The notes under the pieces are model-generated. The model had not been told where the DNA came from. It saw only the letters and a program-made list of their open reading frames with translations, and made no database searches. From Carposina sasakii (taxonomy: Eukaryota > Arthropoda > Insecta > Lepidoptera > Carposinidae): a DNA stretch of 64,000 nt. Both the position numbers and the translations under genes were made by a program. Location: contig CP053155.1 in the NCBI GenBank assembly GCA_014607495.2, forward strand, positions 2,480,001 through 2,544,000, in the 5' to 3' direction. Shown here piece by piece: positions 54,701 to 58,517 of the stretch (position 1 is its first letter; each line of letters opens with the position of its first letter).

Positions 54701-56466
54701 CGCGCTTCCCTTTTCACCCCCACAGTGACCAATCGATCGATGCTATACTATACGCCAACCGTCGTGGCACACATAGTCATAATATGTTATATGACAGCGC
54801 ATGCCACGACGGTTGGCGTATAGTATAGTAAAAAAATCTGCTGTTTCACTTAACCCTAATTTACATGAGACCATTTTCTTTTTTGTCTGTTCCTGTTGCA
54901 TACAATTTAAATGAAGCAATAAATTATTACTAATGTTGATATTGTCTATCTAACGAGACCATGTCCCTACACTAACATGGTTTAAACCAGTGGTTCCCAA
55001 AGTGGTCCAGGTGGACCTCCAGGGGTCCACAGGTGACATGGCGGGGGTCTATGTTGACGTGAAAAAATGGAGGTTAACAATTAATTCGTATGTGGTGTAG
55101 GCCTGTAAGGGGTCCACCAGAACCAAACTTTTGAAGGGGTCTATGACAAAAAAAAAGCTTGGTAGAAGGCGCTTTGCGACTTTAAAAGCGTACCCTGTCG
55201 TAGACATTATACGAAAAAATGCGATGAACAAAGTCGAGACAAAAACTTGACACGTTCGTTACTTTTTAACTTAGTATCATAAAGGTAGCCAAGGAACAAA
55301 GCCATAGCAAAGCAGAGCAAAGGTAACCAATTTGACATTTGCTTTGTATGACGTTTTGCATTTTGAGCAACCTACAGCTGTGTCTTTCTAATGTTGTTAT
55401 GAGTGTATAAGAAAACAAAGACGACTGTATTGATTAAAATTCAGTTACTTCTATGCTTTAGTTATTGTTCTGTGCGTATAATGAAACAATAAATGACTGG
55501 CATGGTCTAAAGCAGGGGTGTCCAACATAATTTTGTGAAGGGCCAAGTTTAGTACTTTTGTAACCGTAGCGCGCCAAAAGAAATTCCCAATAGCAACGAT
55601 TTAAAGTAGCACTATTAAAATATAATAAAAAGAAACTGAGCAGTTACCAAGTGGTCAACATACATGGACCGCTCTTGCAATCAAGTATTTAGTTAGATGA
55701 TAAAATTAACGAATTTTTACTGAACGAATATCAATGGATGTCATCGCGGGCCGCGTGCAGGGCTTATGCGGGCCGTATTGTGGTCCGAGTGACGTATGTT
55801 GGAGGGGCCTGGTCTAAAGTCTAAACTGTATTTTTTTGACACATTGTTCAAGTTAGTACTAGTCATAAATGGCGTATCAATAATTACATTCAATTATTGC
55901 TCTTAAATGTACAAGAAAATTACTATAAAATGGGCCTTTAGTACTCGTATGTTGATACTAAGTGTAAAACTTTTGCATGAAACTGCTGATATCTTTGCAG
56001 ATCTATTTCTATTTATACCAGTGGTTCCCAAAGTGGTCCAGGTGGACCCCTAGGGGTCCACAGGCGACTCGATGGGGGTCTACGTTTGCGTGAAAAAATG
56101 AGGATTCACAATTAATTAGTATGTTGTGTAGGCCTGTAGGGGGTCCACCGGAACCTTTGAACTTTTGAAAGGGGTCTATGAAAAAAAAAGTTTGGGAACC
56201 TCTGATTTATACTCATTAATACCCTGAACTTATTTTAATAAATACGTTGTATAACTAACTCCACAGACTATATCCGCACATTCACGTGGGACAAAAAGTT
56301 AGAACATCTAGTGAAGAAAAACCTCGGGTCAGGGTCGCCAACCGTCGTGTCTCCAACGCAATACCGGCTGCGATTCCTCGCAGCTTTACGCAAGTACTTC
56401 CTTCCCACTCCCACGCATTGGGACCCTGTGTGGTGTGAGGAAGACAAAAATAAGGAAACTAACTAG
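2247..56466 (+). CDS. PIKfyve: PIKfyve / Fab1, FYVE-type PtdIns3P 5-kinase, 37 coding exons
   Basis: Phosphorylates PtdIns3P to PtdIns(3,5)P2 on endosomes and lysosomes (family knowledge). Exons read from the sequence: 2247-2552, 3214-3382, 3918-4051, 4601-4764, 6586-6669, 10635-10771, 12670-12777, 13074-13133, 13375-13527, 13881-14001, 14547-14655, 19967-20090, 20466-20594, 21588-21752, 28642-28680, 33537-33682, 34396-34562, 34865-35003, 35268-35388, 35492-35666, 36986-37117, 37598-37688, 38261-38460, 38939-39057, 43428-43556, 46669-46794, 47078-47137, 47380-47415, 47966-48054, 48746-48867, 49387-49495, 50272-50464, 51254-51361, 52407-52526, 53420-53587, 54434-54589, 56267-56466. All introns are GT-AG and phases agree. 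The total is 4908 nt, or 1635 residues plus stop, a little shorter than the fly and human proteins. Domain order FYVE, DEP, CCT, Cys-rich, PIP-kinase is diagnostic. Small exons could be missing in the long introns, though phase continuity argues against it. Splicing is inferred, with no transcript seen. Confidence 0.95.
2890..3185 (-). mobile_element. LINE ORF2 C-terminal fragment (RTE-like)
   Basis: The - strand translation contains [18 protein letters not shown] and [12 protein letters not shown], the typical tail of an RTE/CR1-like LINE ORF2 after the reverse transcriptase. It is 5'-truncated and non-functional, and sits in PIKfyve intron 1 in antisense orientation. Confidence 0.75.
3214..4051 (+). 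CDS. PIKfyve: PIKfyve exons 2-3: FYVE zinc finger
   Basis: Exon 2 (3214-3382) and exon 3 (3918-4051) encode a complete FYVE finger at residues about 116-175. The WxxD motif is WMPD, the first Cys pair is CYEC, the basic PI3P-binding signature is RRHHCR, and the last Cys pair is CTYC after the conserved GLRV. All eight zinc ligands can be counted. The domain binds PtdIns3P and recruits the kinase to endosomes (established). The intron holds no repeat assignable by eye. A 736-bp block starting inside exon 2 and ending in exon 3 is duplicated in inverted orientation at 314-1067. Confidence 0.95.
4246..4335 (+). mobile_element. Small hairpin MITE
   Basis: Inverted ends TTCACTATGGGT / ACCCATAGTGAA surround a GC-rich centre, followed by a conserved flank ending in AATTGTAACGCC. 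The same unit occurs inverted at 61290-61380, and its flank at 31440-31470. Confidence 0.65.
4601..10771 (+). CDS. PIKfyve: PIKfyve exons 4-6: linker and DEP domain
   Basis: Exon 4 (4601-4764) is a polar linker. Exon 5 (6586-6669) reads [18 protein letters not shown] and exon 6 (10635-10771) reads [19 protein letters not shown] then YALYKP. Joined, these give a DEP domain at residues about 258-317. The first part is diverged from the vertebrate form, but the second half keeps the family pattern of DEP ends. Exons 5 and 6 are separated by about 4 kb, almost all of it a non-coding LTR element (6930-10517). Exon 5 is absent from simple ORF scans because it is only 84 nt, yet its phase is required to link exons 4 and 6. 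Confidence 0.88.
4800..4945 (-). mobile_element. LINE tail fragment, family shared across the window
   Basis: Contains the block TTTCAGTCCACTGCTAGG and then CACCACGCTGGGCAG. On the - strand, better copies read [16 protein letters not shown], an RTE-like ORF2 C-terminus. Other copies are given separately. Confidence 0.65.
5462..5600 (-). mobile_element. tRNA-headed SINE, copy 1
   Basis: Inverted copy of the SINE described at 52009. The box-B region is degraded, and the element is followed by the conserved GACGAATTTTACCATCTC flank. Confidence 0.75.
6101..6290. mobile_element. MITE with 13-bp terminal inverted repeats
   Basis: Ends GCCCCCTTATTAC / GTAATCAGGGGGC, with a longer internal palindromic match (AGCGATAGCGAAAATTGTAC against GTACAATTATCGCTATCGCT). 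Partial relatives lie at 4985-5035, 6712-6770 and 38690-38760. Confidence 0.75.
6370..6535 (+). repeat. Dispersed repeat, also at 48200-48370
   Basis: Shares CCCCCCTAGCATGA, ATTCAACATGGCGG and GTCGATAAATCGGTT with 48200-48370 in the same orientation. It has no coding capacity, and its class is unknown. Confidence 0.6.
7200..7550. repeat. Subrepeats inside the LTR
   Basis: Units built on GTAGATGCAGGTG and GACGGACGGGTCA recur about four times, followed by two copies of GAACGCGACGCGGGCGCGG. The same structure is at 9673-10020 in the other LTR, where one unit is longer. These subrepeats create open frames on both strands that are not genes. Confidence 0.8.
8230..8640. repeat. Tandem repeats in the LTR-element interior
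   Basis: About 60-bp units containing TGACCTAAGGCTTATTTA and GAGTAGTC recur up to three times. Two longer units then share GGTAATGGTTGCTA and a CGACCGC motif. No coding capacity. Confidence 0.7.
10829..10996 (+). mobile_element. tRNA-headed SINE, copy 2
   Basis: Same family as 52009. It begins about 58 bp after the exon 6 donor and keeps box A (TAGCTCAGTGG) and box B (GGGTTCGATTCCC). Confidence 0.85.
11341..12260. mobile_element. Foldback compound of two inverted MITEs
   Basis: The left arm (11341-11695) is the reverse complement of the right arm (11867-12260), with a 170-bp unique centre. Outer ends are ACAGGGTG / CACCCTGT. The right arm alone matches the single element at 51498-51886, so the structure is two copies of one MITE in opposite orientation. 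A third copy is split by the LTR element at 39294. Confidence 0.85.
12380..12660 (-). mobile_element. MITE related to 14015, one end intact
   Basis: Carries CAGAATCATGGTCTGA and TATTTGCCTGGCTGTC and ends ACACCCTGTA. The left end is degraded. It lies about 10 bp before the exon 7 acceptor. Confidence 0.65.
12670..13527 (+). CDS. PIKfyve: PIKfyve exons 7-9: linker before the CCT domain
   Basis: Exon 7 (12670-12777), exon 8 (13074-13133) and exon 9 (13375-13527) keep phase and encode the segment between DEP and CCT. Exon 7 has [15 protein letters not shown], exon 8 is short and charged, and exon 9 contains [20 protein letters not shown], a helical leader often seen just before the CCT core. Exon 9 is very GC-rich and Ala/Arg-rich. 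It starts only about 20 nt after a copy of the small poly-A-tailed repeat at 13305-13365, whose A-run stands next to the acceptor. Confidence 0.85.
13881..21752 (+). CDS. PIKfyve: PIKfyve exons 10-14: CCT (TCP-1/GroEL apical-like) domain
   Basis: Exons 13881-14001, 14547-14655, 19967-20090, 20466-20594 and 21588-21752 encode residues about 439-654. Recognisable strings are [46 protein letters not shown] and [10 protein letters not shown]. These match the order of the PIKfyve CCT domain, which contacts the Vac14/Fig4 scaffold (established). Exon 12 begins at GAACAAGAG after TTGCTAG. A scrambled inverted copy of exon 12 lies upstream at 18346-18655. The intron between exons 11 and 12 (5.3 kb) is full of LINE sequence. 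Confidence 0.93.
14015..14222. mobile_element. MITE with about 30-bp inverted ends
   Basis: Left end TACAGGATGTTTGTGACAGC and right end GGCTGTCCCACACCCTGTA match as inverted repeats and continue into AGGCAAATA. It starts 13 nt after the last base of exon 10. Relatives are at 12380, 30865-31150, 32513-32640 and 33686-33790. Confidence 0.8.
14660..15760. other. Intron 11, unassigned part
   Basis: AT-rich intron with small open frames but no recognised domain or repeat end. A GC-richer island at 15230-15330 has no homology I can name. Confidence 0.5.
15762..17130 (-). mobile_element. LINE (Jockey/CR1-like), deleted reverse transcriptase, 3' part
   Basis: On the - strand the frame reads [20 protein letters not shown], then jumps directly to [25 protein letters not shown] and RVQNACARF. 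The YADD catalytic box is therefore deleted and the frame is broken at the joint. The 3' end is marked by a (GAAA)n tract at 15762-15778 on the + strand. The 5' continuation is at 17707-17950, interrupted by the insertion at 17131. Confidence 0.85.
17131..17706 (+). mobile_element. 5'-truncated LINE tail nested in the LINE above
   Basis: The + strand frame includes [15 protein letters not shown] and [11 protein letters not shown], an ORF2 C-terminus ending near 17372. It is followed by an AT-rich 3' UTR and a (TAAA)n tail at 17698-17716. It separates two parts of the antisense LINE, so it is the younger insertion. Confidence 0.75.
17707..18345 (-). repeat. LINE fragment and flank, inverted copy of about 19318-19870
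   Basis: Encodes on the - strand ALLDVTNNI and [15 protein letters not shown], the RT fingers of the LINE at 15762. The part from about 17805 to 18345 is reverse-complementary to 19318-19870 over more than 500 bp with almost no visible mismatch. Confidence 0.85.
18346..18655 (-). pseudogene. Inverted, rearranged copy of PIKfyve exon 12
   Basis: 18421-18544 is the reverse complement of all of exon 12, including its donor, and continues through the intron to about 18647. Just left of it, 18346-18420 holds a second partial exon piece in the + orientation joined at a GGGCC microhomology to a piece in the - orientation. It is not translatable as part of the gene. Confidence 0.85.
18705..19165 (-). 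mobile_element. LINE ORF2 tail (RTE-like), antisense
   Basis: The - strand frame has [11 protein letters not shown] and [16 protein letters not shown], followed by the [17 protein letters not shown] end near 18740. This is the longest copy of the family, which is also seen at 4800, 21275, 21780, 34620, 37160, 49672 and 56630. Confidence 0.8.
19318..19870 (+). repeat. LINE fragment and flank (A), + strand copy
   Basis: Partner of 17805-18345. It ends abruptly inside the RT frame at ..DFSRAF (about 19869), where the sequence switches to the exon 12 intron. Confidence 0.85.
20726..21000. mobile_element. Inverted-repeat element carrying a LINE-tail segment
   Basis: Ends CCCCATGTCGTCTGC...GGGTATCGTAA and the matching TTACGATACCCAC...GACATGGGG form imperfect inverted repeats. 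A second internal pair is ATGGGTTTCC / GGAAACCCAT. The centre includes CACCACGCTGGGCAG-type LINE sequence in inverted form. Confidence 0.6.
21065..21275 (+). mobile_element. Dispersed lepidopteran-type repeat, also at 47736-47945
   Basis: Both copies share GTGTGAAGCCGGGGCGGGTC, AACCGCATCAAAATCCGTT and GCGACTTTGTTTTATA and end near TATGTAGTGA. They have no ORF, and both lie in sense orientation in introns. Confidence 0.7.
21276..21545 (-). mobile_element. LINE tail fragment, copy of the 18705 family
   Basis: Matches 18715-18950 closely (GGACGTAGGCCTC, CGCTTGCCGAGGCGCGGTCT). It ends about 40 bp before the exon 14 acceptor. Confidence 0.75.
21780..22110 (-). mobile_element. LINE tail fragment split by unrelated sequence
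   Basis: 21785-21875 and 21990-22110 are parts of the same LINE-tail block. About 110 bp of AT-rich sequence stand between them in place of the expected middle. Confidence 0.7.
22111..22730. other. Intron 14, no recognised content
   Basis: AT-rich sequence with no repeat end or coding signal that I can support. Confidence 0.5.
23174..24701 (+). pseudogene. Gag-protease region of the chimeric gypsy element
   Basis: A first frame (23174-23611) carries the Gag N-terminal part ([24 protein letters not shown]). The following frame (23505-24701) has two CCHC zinc knuckles ([14 protein letters not shown] and [14 protein letters not shown]), then a retropepsin-like site with DSGSECS and the start of the RT ([15 protein letters not shown]). 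A shift separates the two frames, and the second one stops at 24699-24701 in an A-run. Most of the Gag capsid region is missing. Confidence 0.88.
24724..25584 (+). pseudogene. RT fragment fused to a second protease domain
   Basis: Begins in RT ([10 protein letters not shown]), continues through [24 protein letters not shown] and the catalytic YMDD ([10 protein letters not shown]) to [11 protein letters not shown], and breaks off after ALPPTG. It then enters [16 protein letters not shown], a second retropepsin-like domain similar to, but clearly different from, the one at 24088. RT thumb, connection and RNase H are absent. Confidence 0.9.
25714..25974 (+). pseudogene. Remnant RT leader joined to integrase C-terminus
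   Basis: The frame starts in the region before the RT (ELEIRLIDP) and jumps into [19 protein letters not shown] and [10 protein letters not shown], the C-terminal part of a gypsy integrase. The integrase core is absent. Confidence 0.8.
25990..26580 (+). repeat. Two short tandem arrays in the gypsy 3' region
   Basis: About 58-bp units with GGATGGAAGTGACTAGACTG (25995-26160, about three units) and about 65-bp units with GGAAACCGAAGGAC..GTTTCC..TAGCCGATGGAC (26395-26570, three units). They lie between the last coding remnant and the 3' LTR. Confidence 0.75.
27284..28641. other. Intron 14 remainder
   Basis: AT-rich sequence. Only a degraded copy of the small A-tailed repeat (27655-27690) is recognisable. 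The small ORFs here show no domain. Confidence 0.5.
28642..35388 (+). CDS. PIKfyve: PIKfyve exons 15-19: acidic and proline-rich linker
   Basis: Exon 15 (28642-28680, 39 nt, IQDPTYYIT), exon 16 (33537-33682, highly acidic, [12 protein letters not shown]), exon 17 (34396-34562), exon 18 (34865-35003, a Pro/Ala tract rich in [10 protein letters not shown]) and exon 19 (35268-35388, [16 protein letters not shown]) join in phase. The region is expected to be disordered, and conservation is low, so exon 15 is the least certain. Exon 19 (LRAFADD) restores recognisable homology to the start of the Cys-rich region. The exon 16 donor is followed after 3 nt by a MITE end. Confidence 0.8.
29760..30120 (+). 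repeat. Three diverged tandem units of about 118-120 bp
   Basis: Units begin at about 29762, 29882 and 29999 (spacing 120 and 117). Each has TTATGCTA/TTATGTTA, CAGCATT, a TTAAAAATGC motif, then an AAACAGC..GCTGT inverted motif. They are clearly diverged and sit in intron 15. Confidence 0.7.
30865..31150. mobile_element. MITE related to 14015
   Basis: Ends TACAGGGTGTG and CACCATGTA. Internal AGCCAGGCAAATACTGAA and CAGAATCATGGTCTGAAAT mark the family. Confidence 0.7.
31790..32345 (+). repeat. Intronic direct duplication of about 105 bp
   Basis: Two units share TCAGTTCCTAGCTCGAA, TAGACCGATCC and TTTTAATACGGTTCCTGC, followed by a related region with AGTTCG motifs up to 32345. Function unknown. 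Confidence 0.65.
32895..33400 (+). repeat. GT-rich microsatellite and adjoining dispersed repeat
   Basis: Imperfect (GT)n mixed with GC and CT at 32899-32982. The following 400 bp begin with the phrase CGATTTTAATGCGGTT, seen in many lepidopteran dispersed repeats. No coding signal. Confidence 0.55.
33405..33488. repeat. Hairpin near the exon 16 acceptor
   Basis: GTCTGGCTTTCAACTTTTC occurs twice in direct orientation and once inverted (GAAAAGTTGAAAGCCAGAC), so stable alternative stems are possible. It ends about 50 bp before exon 16. Confidence 0.7.
33686..33790. mobile_element. MITE end next to the exon 16 donor
   Basis: ACAGGGTGCAGGTGACAG and TGGCAAATATT match the terminal repeat of the 14015 family. 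The terminus begins 3 nt after the last base of exon 16, so donor positions +4 onward come from the element. The far end is degraded. Confidence 0.6.
34620..34850 (-). mobile_element. LINE tail fragment, 18705 family
   Basis: Partial copy with AGAGCACGCCACAAAGCTCG and AGTCACTACCAGCC-type segments. It ends just before exon 18. Confidence 0.7.
35492..39057 (+). CDS. PIKfyve: PIKfyve exons 20-24: Cys-rich (CHK) region
   Basis: Exons 35492-35666, 36986-37117, 37598-37688, 38261-38460 and 38939-39057. Signatures are [19 protein letters not shown], then VNPW joined to [18 protein letters not shown], the Cys pair in [16 protein letters not shown] and TRCGVCGS. This block is specific to PIKfyve/Fab1 and links the CCT and kinase parts. 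Exon 20 runs directly into a 39-bp minisatellite carrying copies of its own 3' end and donor. Exon 23 is unusually Arg/Ala-rich, and the expected CxH..H.DYxxYF stretch is poorly recognisable. Confidence 0.9.
35640..36685 (+). repeat. 39-bp minisatellite, 27 units, seeded by the end of exon 20
   Basis: Each unit holds the last codons of exon 20 ([10 protein letters not shown]) plus its donor GTGAGT. Unit ends fall at 35666 + 39n up to 36680 exactly (n = 0-26), so there are no indels. Units differ only by a few substitutions (CCCGAC/CCCCAC, TGTGTC/TTTGTC, GTCCGAC/GACAGGC). The last unit reads CCGTA|GTGAGC. In the exon 20 frame every unit meets TGA straight after the Trp codon. Other frames are open on both strands and yield long artefactual ORFs. 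Confidence 0.97.
37160..37325 (-). mobile_element. LINE tail fragment, 18705 family
   Basis: TTGCAGTCCACTGCTGGACT followed by CACCACGCTGGGCAGGCGGG, in intron 21. Confidence 0.7.
37421..37494. mobile_element. Short hairpin MITE
   Basis: Ends GGTTGCCTTTCCAC(T)AGAGATGT and ACATCTCTGGTGGGAAGGCAACC pair over about 20 bp. Related to 62461-62612. Confidence 0.7.
39294..43259 (+). mobile_element. Young Ty3/gypsy LTR retrotransposon
   Basis: LTRs of 275 bp (39294-39568 and 42985-43259) start TGTGGCGG and end CGCCTACA. They look identical base for base. The 4-bp target duplication is CTTC. A G-rich polypurine tract (CGGCGGGGGAG) precedes the 3' LTR. One 1114-codon ORF fills the interior. The insertion splits a copy of the 51498-type MITE: the left half is at 39268-39293 and the right half at 43260-43346. 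It lies in PIKfyve intron 24 in the sense orientation, 168 bp before exon 25. Confidence 0.96.
39613..42957 (+). CDS. Gypsy Pol polyprotein with truncated Gag remnant
   Basis: A single intact 1114-residue frame. Residues 1-115 hold only the tail of a Gag-like linker ([13 protein letters not shown]), with no capsid core and no CCHC knuckle. Protease follows with [13 protein letters not shown] (about 118-130). The RT has [32 protein letters not shown] and the active site [11 protein letters not shown]. RNase H follows with [18 protein letters not shown] and [10 protein letters not shown]. The integrase has a zinc-binding HH-CC region ([17 protein letters not shown]), then [17 protein letters not shown] and a downstream Glu (GMVERLHRQ). 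No stop or shift is present, so the enzyme part may be functional. It would need Gag from another element. Confidence 0.95.
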   Translation: MSTEDYLGKNKSSDDKINQEFFLAKRIEKLNSQVATLLEMIEKEETRSHYSQSAARSNHRYKSPYYYNRHATSHHRNSATKNSSPCDEMRNHRMQPQANECLTCNGRLFVTDCTTKIQFLIDTGSDLCVFPRTMTRERRSKCNYELFAANGSTIATYGHIQLHLNLGLRRDFNWKFVVADVSKPIIGVDFLSFYNLLVDCRQHKLIDGLTSLSIQVPHQTQAVEAVKAVSGDSTFHALLRQYPEITRPAGNPILAEPKHNTKHHIRVTTGPPVSARPRRLAPDRLLIAKKEFEDMVNNGTARRSESPWSSPLHLVPKKDNGWRPCGDYRALNARTIPDRYPIRHIQDFSYQLAGCTIFSKLDLVKAYNQIPMFEDDIPKTAITTPFGLFEFPYMTFGLRNAAQTFQRFIDEVLQGLTFTFGYLDDILIFSKSEEQHLEHLKILFERLKTYGVIINTSKSILGINEIDFLGYHVSSKGTRPLVNKVEIIKDFPVPKTAKELRRFLGMLNYFRRFVPNAAKIQAPLNSALRGANMKGSTPVHMTPELLQAFEESKSTLSEATLLSHPNAQNELALYTDASDVAIGAVLQQRDGEEWIPLGFFSKKLSSSQKSYSPYDRELLAIYEGIKHFRYMVEARTFTVFTDHKPITFAFTTKRDNCSPRQLRYLDYISQFTTDIRHVSGKDNVVADALSRIEVISSIDYQSLAREQQNDSELLDLLRKGSSLKLSKVKLPEANCEVYCDTSRVTRPFITKSFRNQIFDMLHNLSHPGAKASAQLVSQRFVWPGIKKDCRQWAKECTDCQRNKIIRHTSSPLTPIPTPSDRFSHIHMDIVGPLPPSYDYRYCLTVIDRFTRWPEAYPLRDITAETCARTFVAGWVARFGCPHKITTDRGRQFESQIFKNIASIIGAELRPTTSYHPQCNGMVERLHRQLKSAIMCHNNSNWSEVLPLVLLGIRSAWKDDLQRSAAELVYGEPLRLPGEFFEPDKNLIVDPTDFASRLRTHMKNLAPEPAAWHGSRYFYLPKDIMTASHVFLRKGHSRRSLEPPYSGPHKVIDRGPKLFKLDVNGKETTVTIDRIKPAHMTRDATPTSPAPVVRPDQTQRTRHGRIVRFPDHYRP
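43428..49495 (+). CDS. PIKfyve: PIKfyve exons 25-31: linker into the kinase domain
   Basis: Exons 43428-43556, 46669-46794, 47078-47137, 47380-47415, 47966-48054, 48746-48867 and 49387-49495. Exon 25 ([15 protein letters not shown]) flows into a 47-bp minisatellite. Exon 26 reads [19 protein letters not shown], a helical segment like the family's. Exons 27-28 are short and acidic. Exon 29 ([13 protein letters not shown]) and exon 30 ([20 protein letters not shown]) match the entry to the PIP-kinase fold. Exon 31 is Lys/Asp/Ser-rich and acts as a flexible insert. All phases agree when the first donor of the exon 25 array (43557) is used. Confidence 0.87.
43509..45660 (+). repeat. 47-bp minisatellite, 45 full units plus one truncated, seeded by the end of exon 25
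   Basis: Each unit holds the 3' end of exon 25 ([13 protein letters not shown]) and a donor (GTACGT or GTATGT). Donors fall at 43557 + 47k for k = 0-44 (last 45625) without any indel. A final unit lacks 12 bp and has a donor at 45660. Units near the left end have GGCCG|GTACGT and later ones mostly GGCGG|GTATGT, with an isolated GTATAT near 44968. Because 47 is not divisible by 3, all three + frames cycle through the same three peptides and all are open. Confidence 0.97.
45690..46668. other. Intron 25: microsatellite and dispersed repeats
   Basis: (CA)n and (GA)n tracts at 45708-45780. A common lepidopteran repeat begins at 46128 (CCTACTAATATTATAAATGCG, then ACTGAACGGATTTTGAT). The rest is AT-rich without coding signal. 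Confidence 0.6.
47736..47945 (+). mobile_element. Dispersed repeat, second copy of the 21065 family
   Basis: Begins GCGGCTTCGCCCGCGTGAGA and ends about 20 bp before the exon 29 acceptor. Confidence 0.7.
48612..48722 (+). mobile_element. tRNA-headed SINE, copy 3
   Basis: The head is altered (GGTGGCTTAGTGGTTATAGC), but box B and the tail (GAATTTTTTCCATTTTC) match the family. It lies just before exon 30. Confidence 0.8.
49672..49790 (-). mobile_element. LINE tail fragment, 18705 family
   Basis: CGCAGTCCACTGCTGGACG followed by AGAGCACACTACACGGCACG, in intron 31. Confidence 0.7.
50272..56466 (+). CDS. PIKfyve: PIKfyve exons 32-37: PIP-kinase catalytic core and C-terminus
   Basis: Exons 50272-50464, 51254-51361, 52407-52526, 53420-53587, 54434-54589 and 56267-56466. 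Visible catalytic motifs are the glycine loop RGGKSG (about 1409-1414), the ATP-site lysine in YVLKEM (K1428), [13 protein letters not shown] (1493-1497), MDYSLL (1551-1556) and [13 protein letters not shown] (from 1570). The protein ends about 65 residues later at TAG. All key residues are present, so the kinase should be active. Exon 32 contains a Gly/Glu/Arg tract coded by a G-rich run. Exon 35 ends in an 86/99-bp tandem array that repeats its last codons and donor. Confidence 0.95.
50600..50765 (+). repeat. Dispersed repeat fragments in intron 32
   Basis: An ATGCGAATGTAACTCTGTCTGTC segment, then GATCTTAGTGTGGCAC..TGTTGTGAAGTGTGTGAA, the latter shared with 5765-5835. Confidence 0.6.
51498..51886 (+). 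mobile_element. Single MITE, full length
   Basis: Begins ATACAGGATGATTTTTGGTT and ends AAACACCCTAT. It is the unit that is doubled in the foldback at 11341-12260. Confidence 0.75.
52009..52172 (+). mobile_element. tRNA-headed SINE, copy 4 (best copy)
   Basis: Upstream leader AACGTTGCCAATATGTAATT and GAGATGGTAAAATTCGTCAT, then a tRNA-like head with box A (TAGCTCAGTGGTTAGAGC) and box B (GGGTTCGATTCCCACTC), then GAATTTTTTCCATTTTC and an A/T-rich end. The acceptor-stem ends can pair (ACCCGGT / ACTCGGGT), but no normal anticodon stem is present, so it is a SINE and not a tRNA gene. Confidence 0.88.
52640..53260 (-). mobile_element. LINE ORF2 C-terminus (RTE clade-like)
   Basis: The - strand frame reads [49 protein letters not shown] and [17 protein letters not shown], a classical RTE-type tail. 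It is a fragment in intron 34, antisense to the host gene. A similar small segment (ATTAACCTACTTGGGGTCGG) lies at 63000-63070. Confidence 0.88.
53535..53965 (+). repeat. Alternating 86/99-bp array, five copies of the exon 35 end
   Basis: Five copies of the exon 35 3' end ([12 protein letters not shown]) with donors at 53588, 53674, 53773, 53859 (GTGAGT) and 53958 (GTACGT). Spacings are 86, 99, 86 and 99, so the true unit is 185 bp made of two forms that differ by a 13-bp GC-rich insert. Between copies lie CACACACAG or CACCCACAG, which resemble acceptors. Only the first donor keeps phase with exon 36. Confidence 0.95.
53990..54056 (+). repeat. Short CGAGTACACA tandem repeat
   Basis: Four imperfect units of about 18 bp (CTACCCGCGAGTACACACGA) just after the exon 35 array. 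Confidence 0.75.
54742..54830. mobile_element. Palindromic MITE
   Basis: Arms GCTATACTATACGCCAACCG and its complement CGGTTGGCGTATAGTATAG continue over about 28 bp, with a 30-bp loop. Confidence 0.8.
54988..55160 (+). mobile_element. hAT-like MITE, right end missing
   Basis: Begins CAGTGGTTCCCAAAGTGGTC and matches the complete element at 56019 up to about 55155. Confidence 0.75.
55513..55811. mobile_element. Non-autonomous hAT element with 8-bp TSD
   Basis: Ends CAGGGGTGTCCAACAT / ATGTTGGAGGGGCCTG. The flanks carry a perfect 8-bp duplication GTCTAAAG (55505-55512 and 55812-55819). No transposase. Confidence 0.9.
56019..56204. mobile_element. hAT-like MITE with 8-bp TSD, complete
   Basis: Ends CAGTGGTTCCCAAA / TTTGGGAACCTCTG, with an 8-bp duplication ATTTATAC on both sides. 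It stops about 60 bp before exon 37. Confidence 0.9.
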
Positions 56467-56840
56467 GCTTACTATGCTCTGTGATAACTGGATAAGTATG
56501 ATTTTGTTGGTAAAAGGAAATTAGTTGCTTCAATTAATTTTAGTAACAAATTGTATAGTACTGATTTAGGAATATTCTTTATCGCAAGATCATTTACGCG
56601 TTTATTTTAAACTATCATCATCATTATCATCGGCCTATTGCAGTCCACTGCTGGACGTAGGCCTCCCCCAGGGCACGCCACAAGACTGCCATGGGGGGTA
56701 TTTGCCCATAGTCACCACGCTGGGCAGGCGGGTTGGTGATTTTAAACTATAAAGCTAGATAATTTAATTGATACTGATTTTATAGATAAATCGCTGATAC
56801 CTACTTTAATTAAATAATATACATATTAATAAAATGTACA
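56467..56840 (+). other. PIKfyve: Probable PIKfyve 3' UTR
   Basis: AT-rich sequence after the stop codon. The first convincing AATAAA is at 56828-56833, which I take as a candidate poly(A) signal. A LINE tail (56630-56740) lies inside the interval. The end point is inferred. Confidence 0.4.
56630..56740 (-). mobile_element. LINE tail fragment in the probable 3' UTR
   Basis: CTATTGCAGTCCACTGCTGG and CACCACGCTGGGCAGGCGGG. Same family as 18705. Confidence 0.75.
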
Positions 56841-57035
56841 CAGAGAAGAATGTATAACTTATGTTAATAAGGACCTGAAAATCTAGGTTAGTCCACTCTG
56901 ATCATATGATCCGTTGCGAGTGGAAACTGATCATGTTTTAGGGTACAATCTTATCACGATATCAGTTTTGCCTCAAATCAAAGGAATGAAAAGTAGAATC
57001 CGCTCGCGTGATCAGATTCCACCGAGACAACGTAT

Positions 57036-57302
57036 ATACAGGGTGTAACAAAAAGGGTATGTTAAGCGAAAAGCTACGTAAATAGCCCACTGTAGAGAAC
57101 CTATCCACAAAATTTGAGACTCGAAATCATATATTTATTTTTCTAGATAGTATGGAGAATTTCTAAACAACTCAGGAATGTTCATACAATCTTGGAAAAT
57201 AAACATGTGATTGCGAGTCTCATATTTTAGAAATAGGTTCTCTATAGTCGGCTATTTACATAGCTTTTCGCTTAAAATACCCTTTCTGTTACACACTGTA
57301 TA
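57036..57302. mobile_element. MITE with 25-bp inverted ends
   Basis: Ends TATACAGGGTGTAACAAAAAG and the matching CTTTCTGTTACACACTGTATA, with further internal complementarity (AAGCGAAAAGCTACGTAAAT). A relative starts at 63780 and leaves the window. Confidence 0.85.
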
Positions 57303-58517
57303 ATAACGTCCACTCTGAAATTATATACTCTGTGTATAACGTTATTCGTTTAACATGGCCGCAGTCACAGGTAACTATTAGTGATATTATAATTTTAAGT
57401 ACAGTCAATTTGGGTAACTTTGAACATTTTTCATAGTTTTTGTGGTTGTACGTCAGATTATTATTCACTGCACTATTCTTTTATCGATTAGATGGTGTCC
57501 TTTAGAGTTGTTTTACTATTCGAATACCATACATTTATGAAAAAAACAACAGAACTACCTACAATTTGCCCTATAACCCAAATTCAAAGTTATACTGACT
57601 TTTGGGTAACTTTGAATATAATTTTTGTGGGATCTAAAAAACGTTATAAATTTAATATTTTAGGGTTTGGGTAAGCTTATCTGATGTTTTTTAGTTTTAA
57701 TAATATTCATCTACATAAATGTCATTGCCACAGACATAAAAATGTGTTAGTTAGCTTGGTATTGCCATATAAATCAAAGTGGCCCGATTTTATGAAAGAA
57801 AAAGCGAATATTTTTTTTATTTTTATTAAATCACATTTAAATAAAAAGAAGTAGAACGTTACAAAACAAATTACACATTTATTTAGCTATCAAACGAGAT
57901 CAAAATCATAATATGCTAATAATAATTTTCTTGAACAAATTATATTTTTACTGAAGCTATTCACCCCAATTCCATGAACAAAATGTCATGGTCAATAAAA
58001 ATTTGCCCACCTTTCTTGGATAGCTATTGCTCTTTTAAAATACTTATTATATGTCCAATCGATGAGGCTAATATATCTACTTTAGAGGGTCAAGACCAAC
58101 CTCCTAATAAGTTTTTTTTGGAGCACTGAGACTTGTAAGAGTATACCCTTTGTTTCCTACCTGGGAACAAATTTCCCTCGTCTGTAAATTCACAAAATGT
58201 ACATACCCTCTTTTATTTTCTTCACGTCAACCTTGCCTGCACACGTATTACTCGTAACTTCATGTAAATCTCCACTAATCTCACCTACTACTATATGTCA
58301 ATGTTACCCAAATTACTTCGATTTTAAACCTTCGTGAAAACTTTATCAATTTAAAGCAATAGTTAACATCAACTACAAAAAAAGATTTTAAAATATTAAA
58401 ATTTAAACTGCATTTTAAAAATAAACTCTTAATACATTACGCGTTTAAATTAAGTTTTGTATATTTAATTACGATCTTAAAACAGGGCAACACACACTTC
58501 CAAAAACTTCCCACTAA
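57303..58517. other. Intergenic AT-rich sequence
   Basis: No supported gene or repeat end. The short phrases CAATTTGGGTAACTTTGAA (57407) and TTTTGGGTAACTTTGAATAT (57600) recur, hinting at an old repeat, with a related complement near 60130-60175. Confidence 0.5.
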
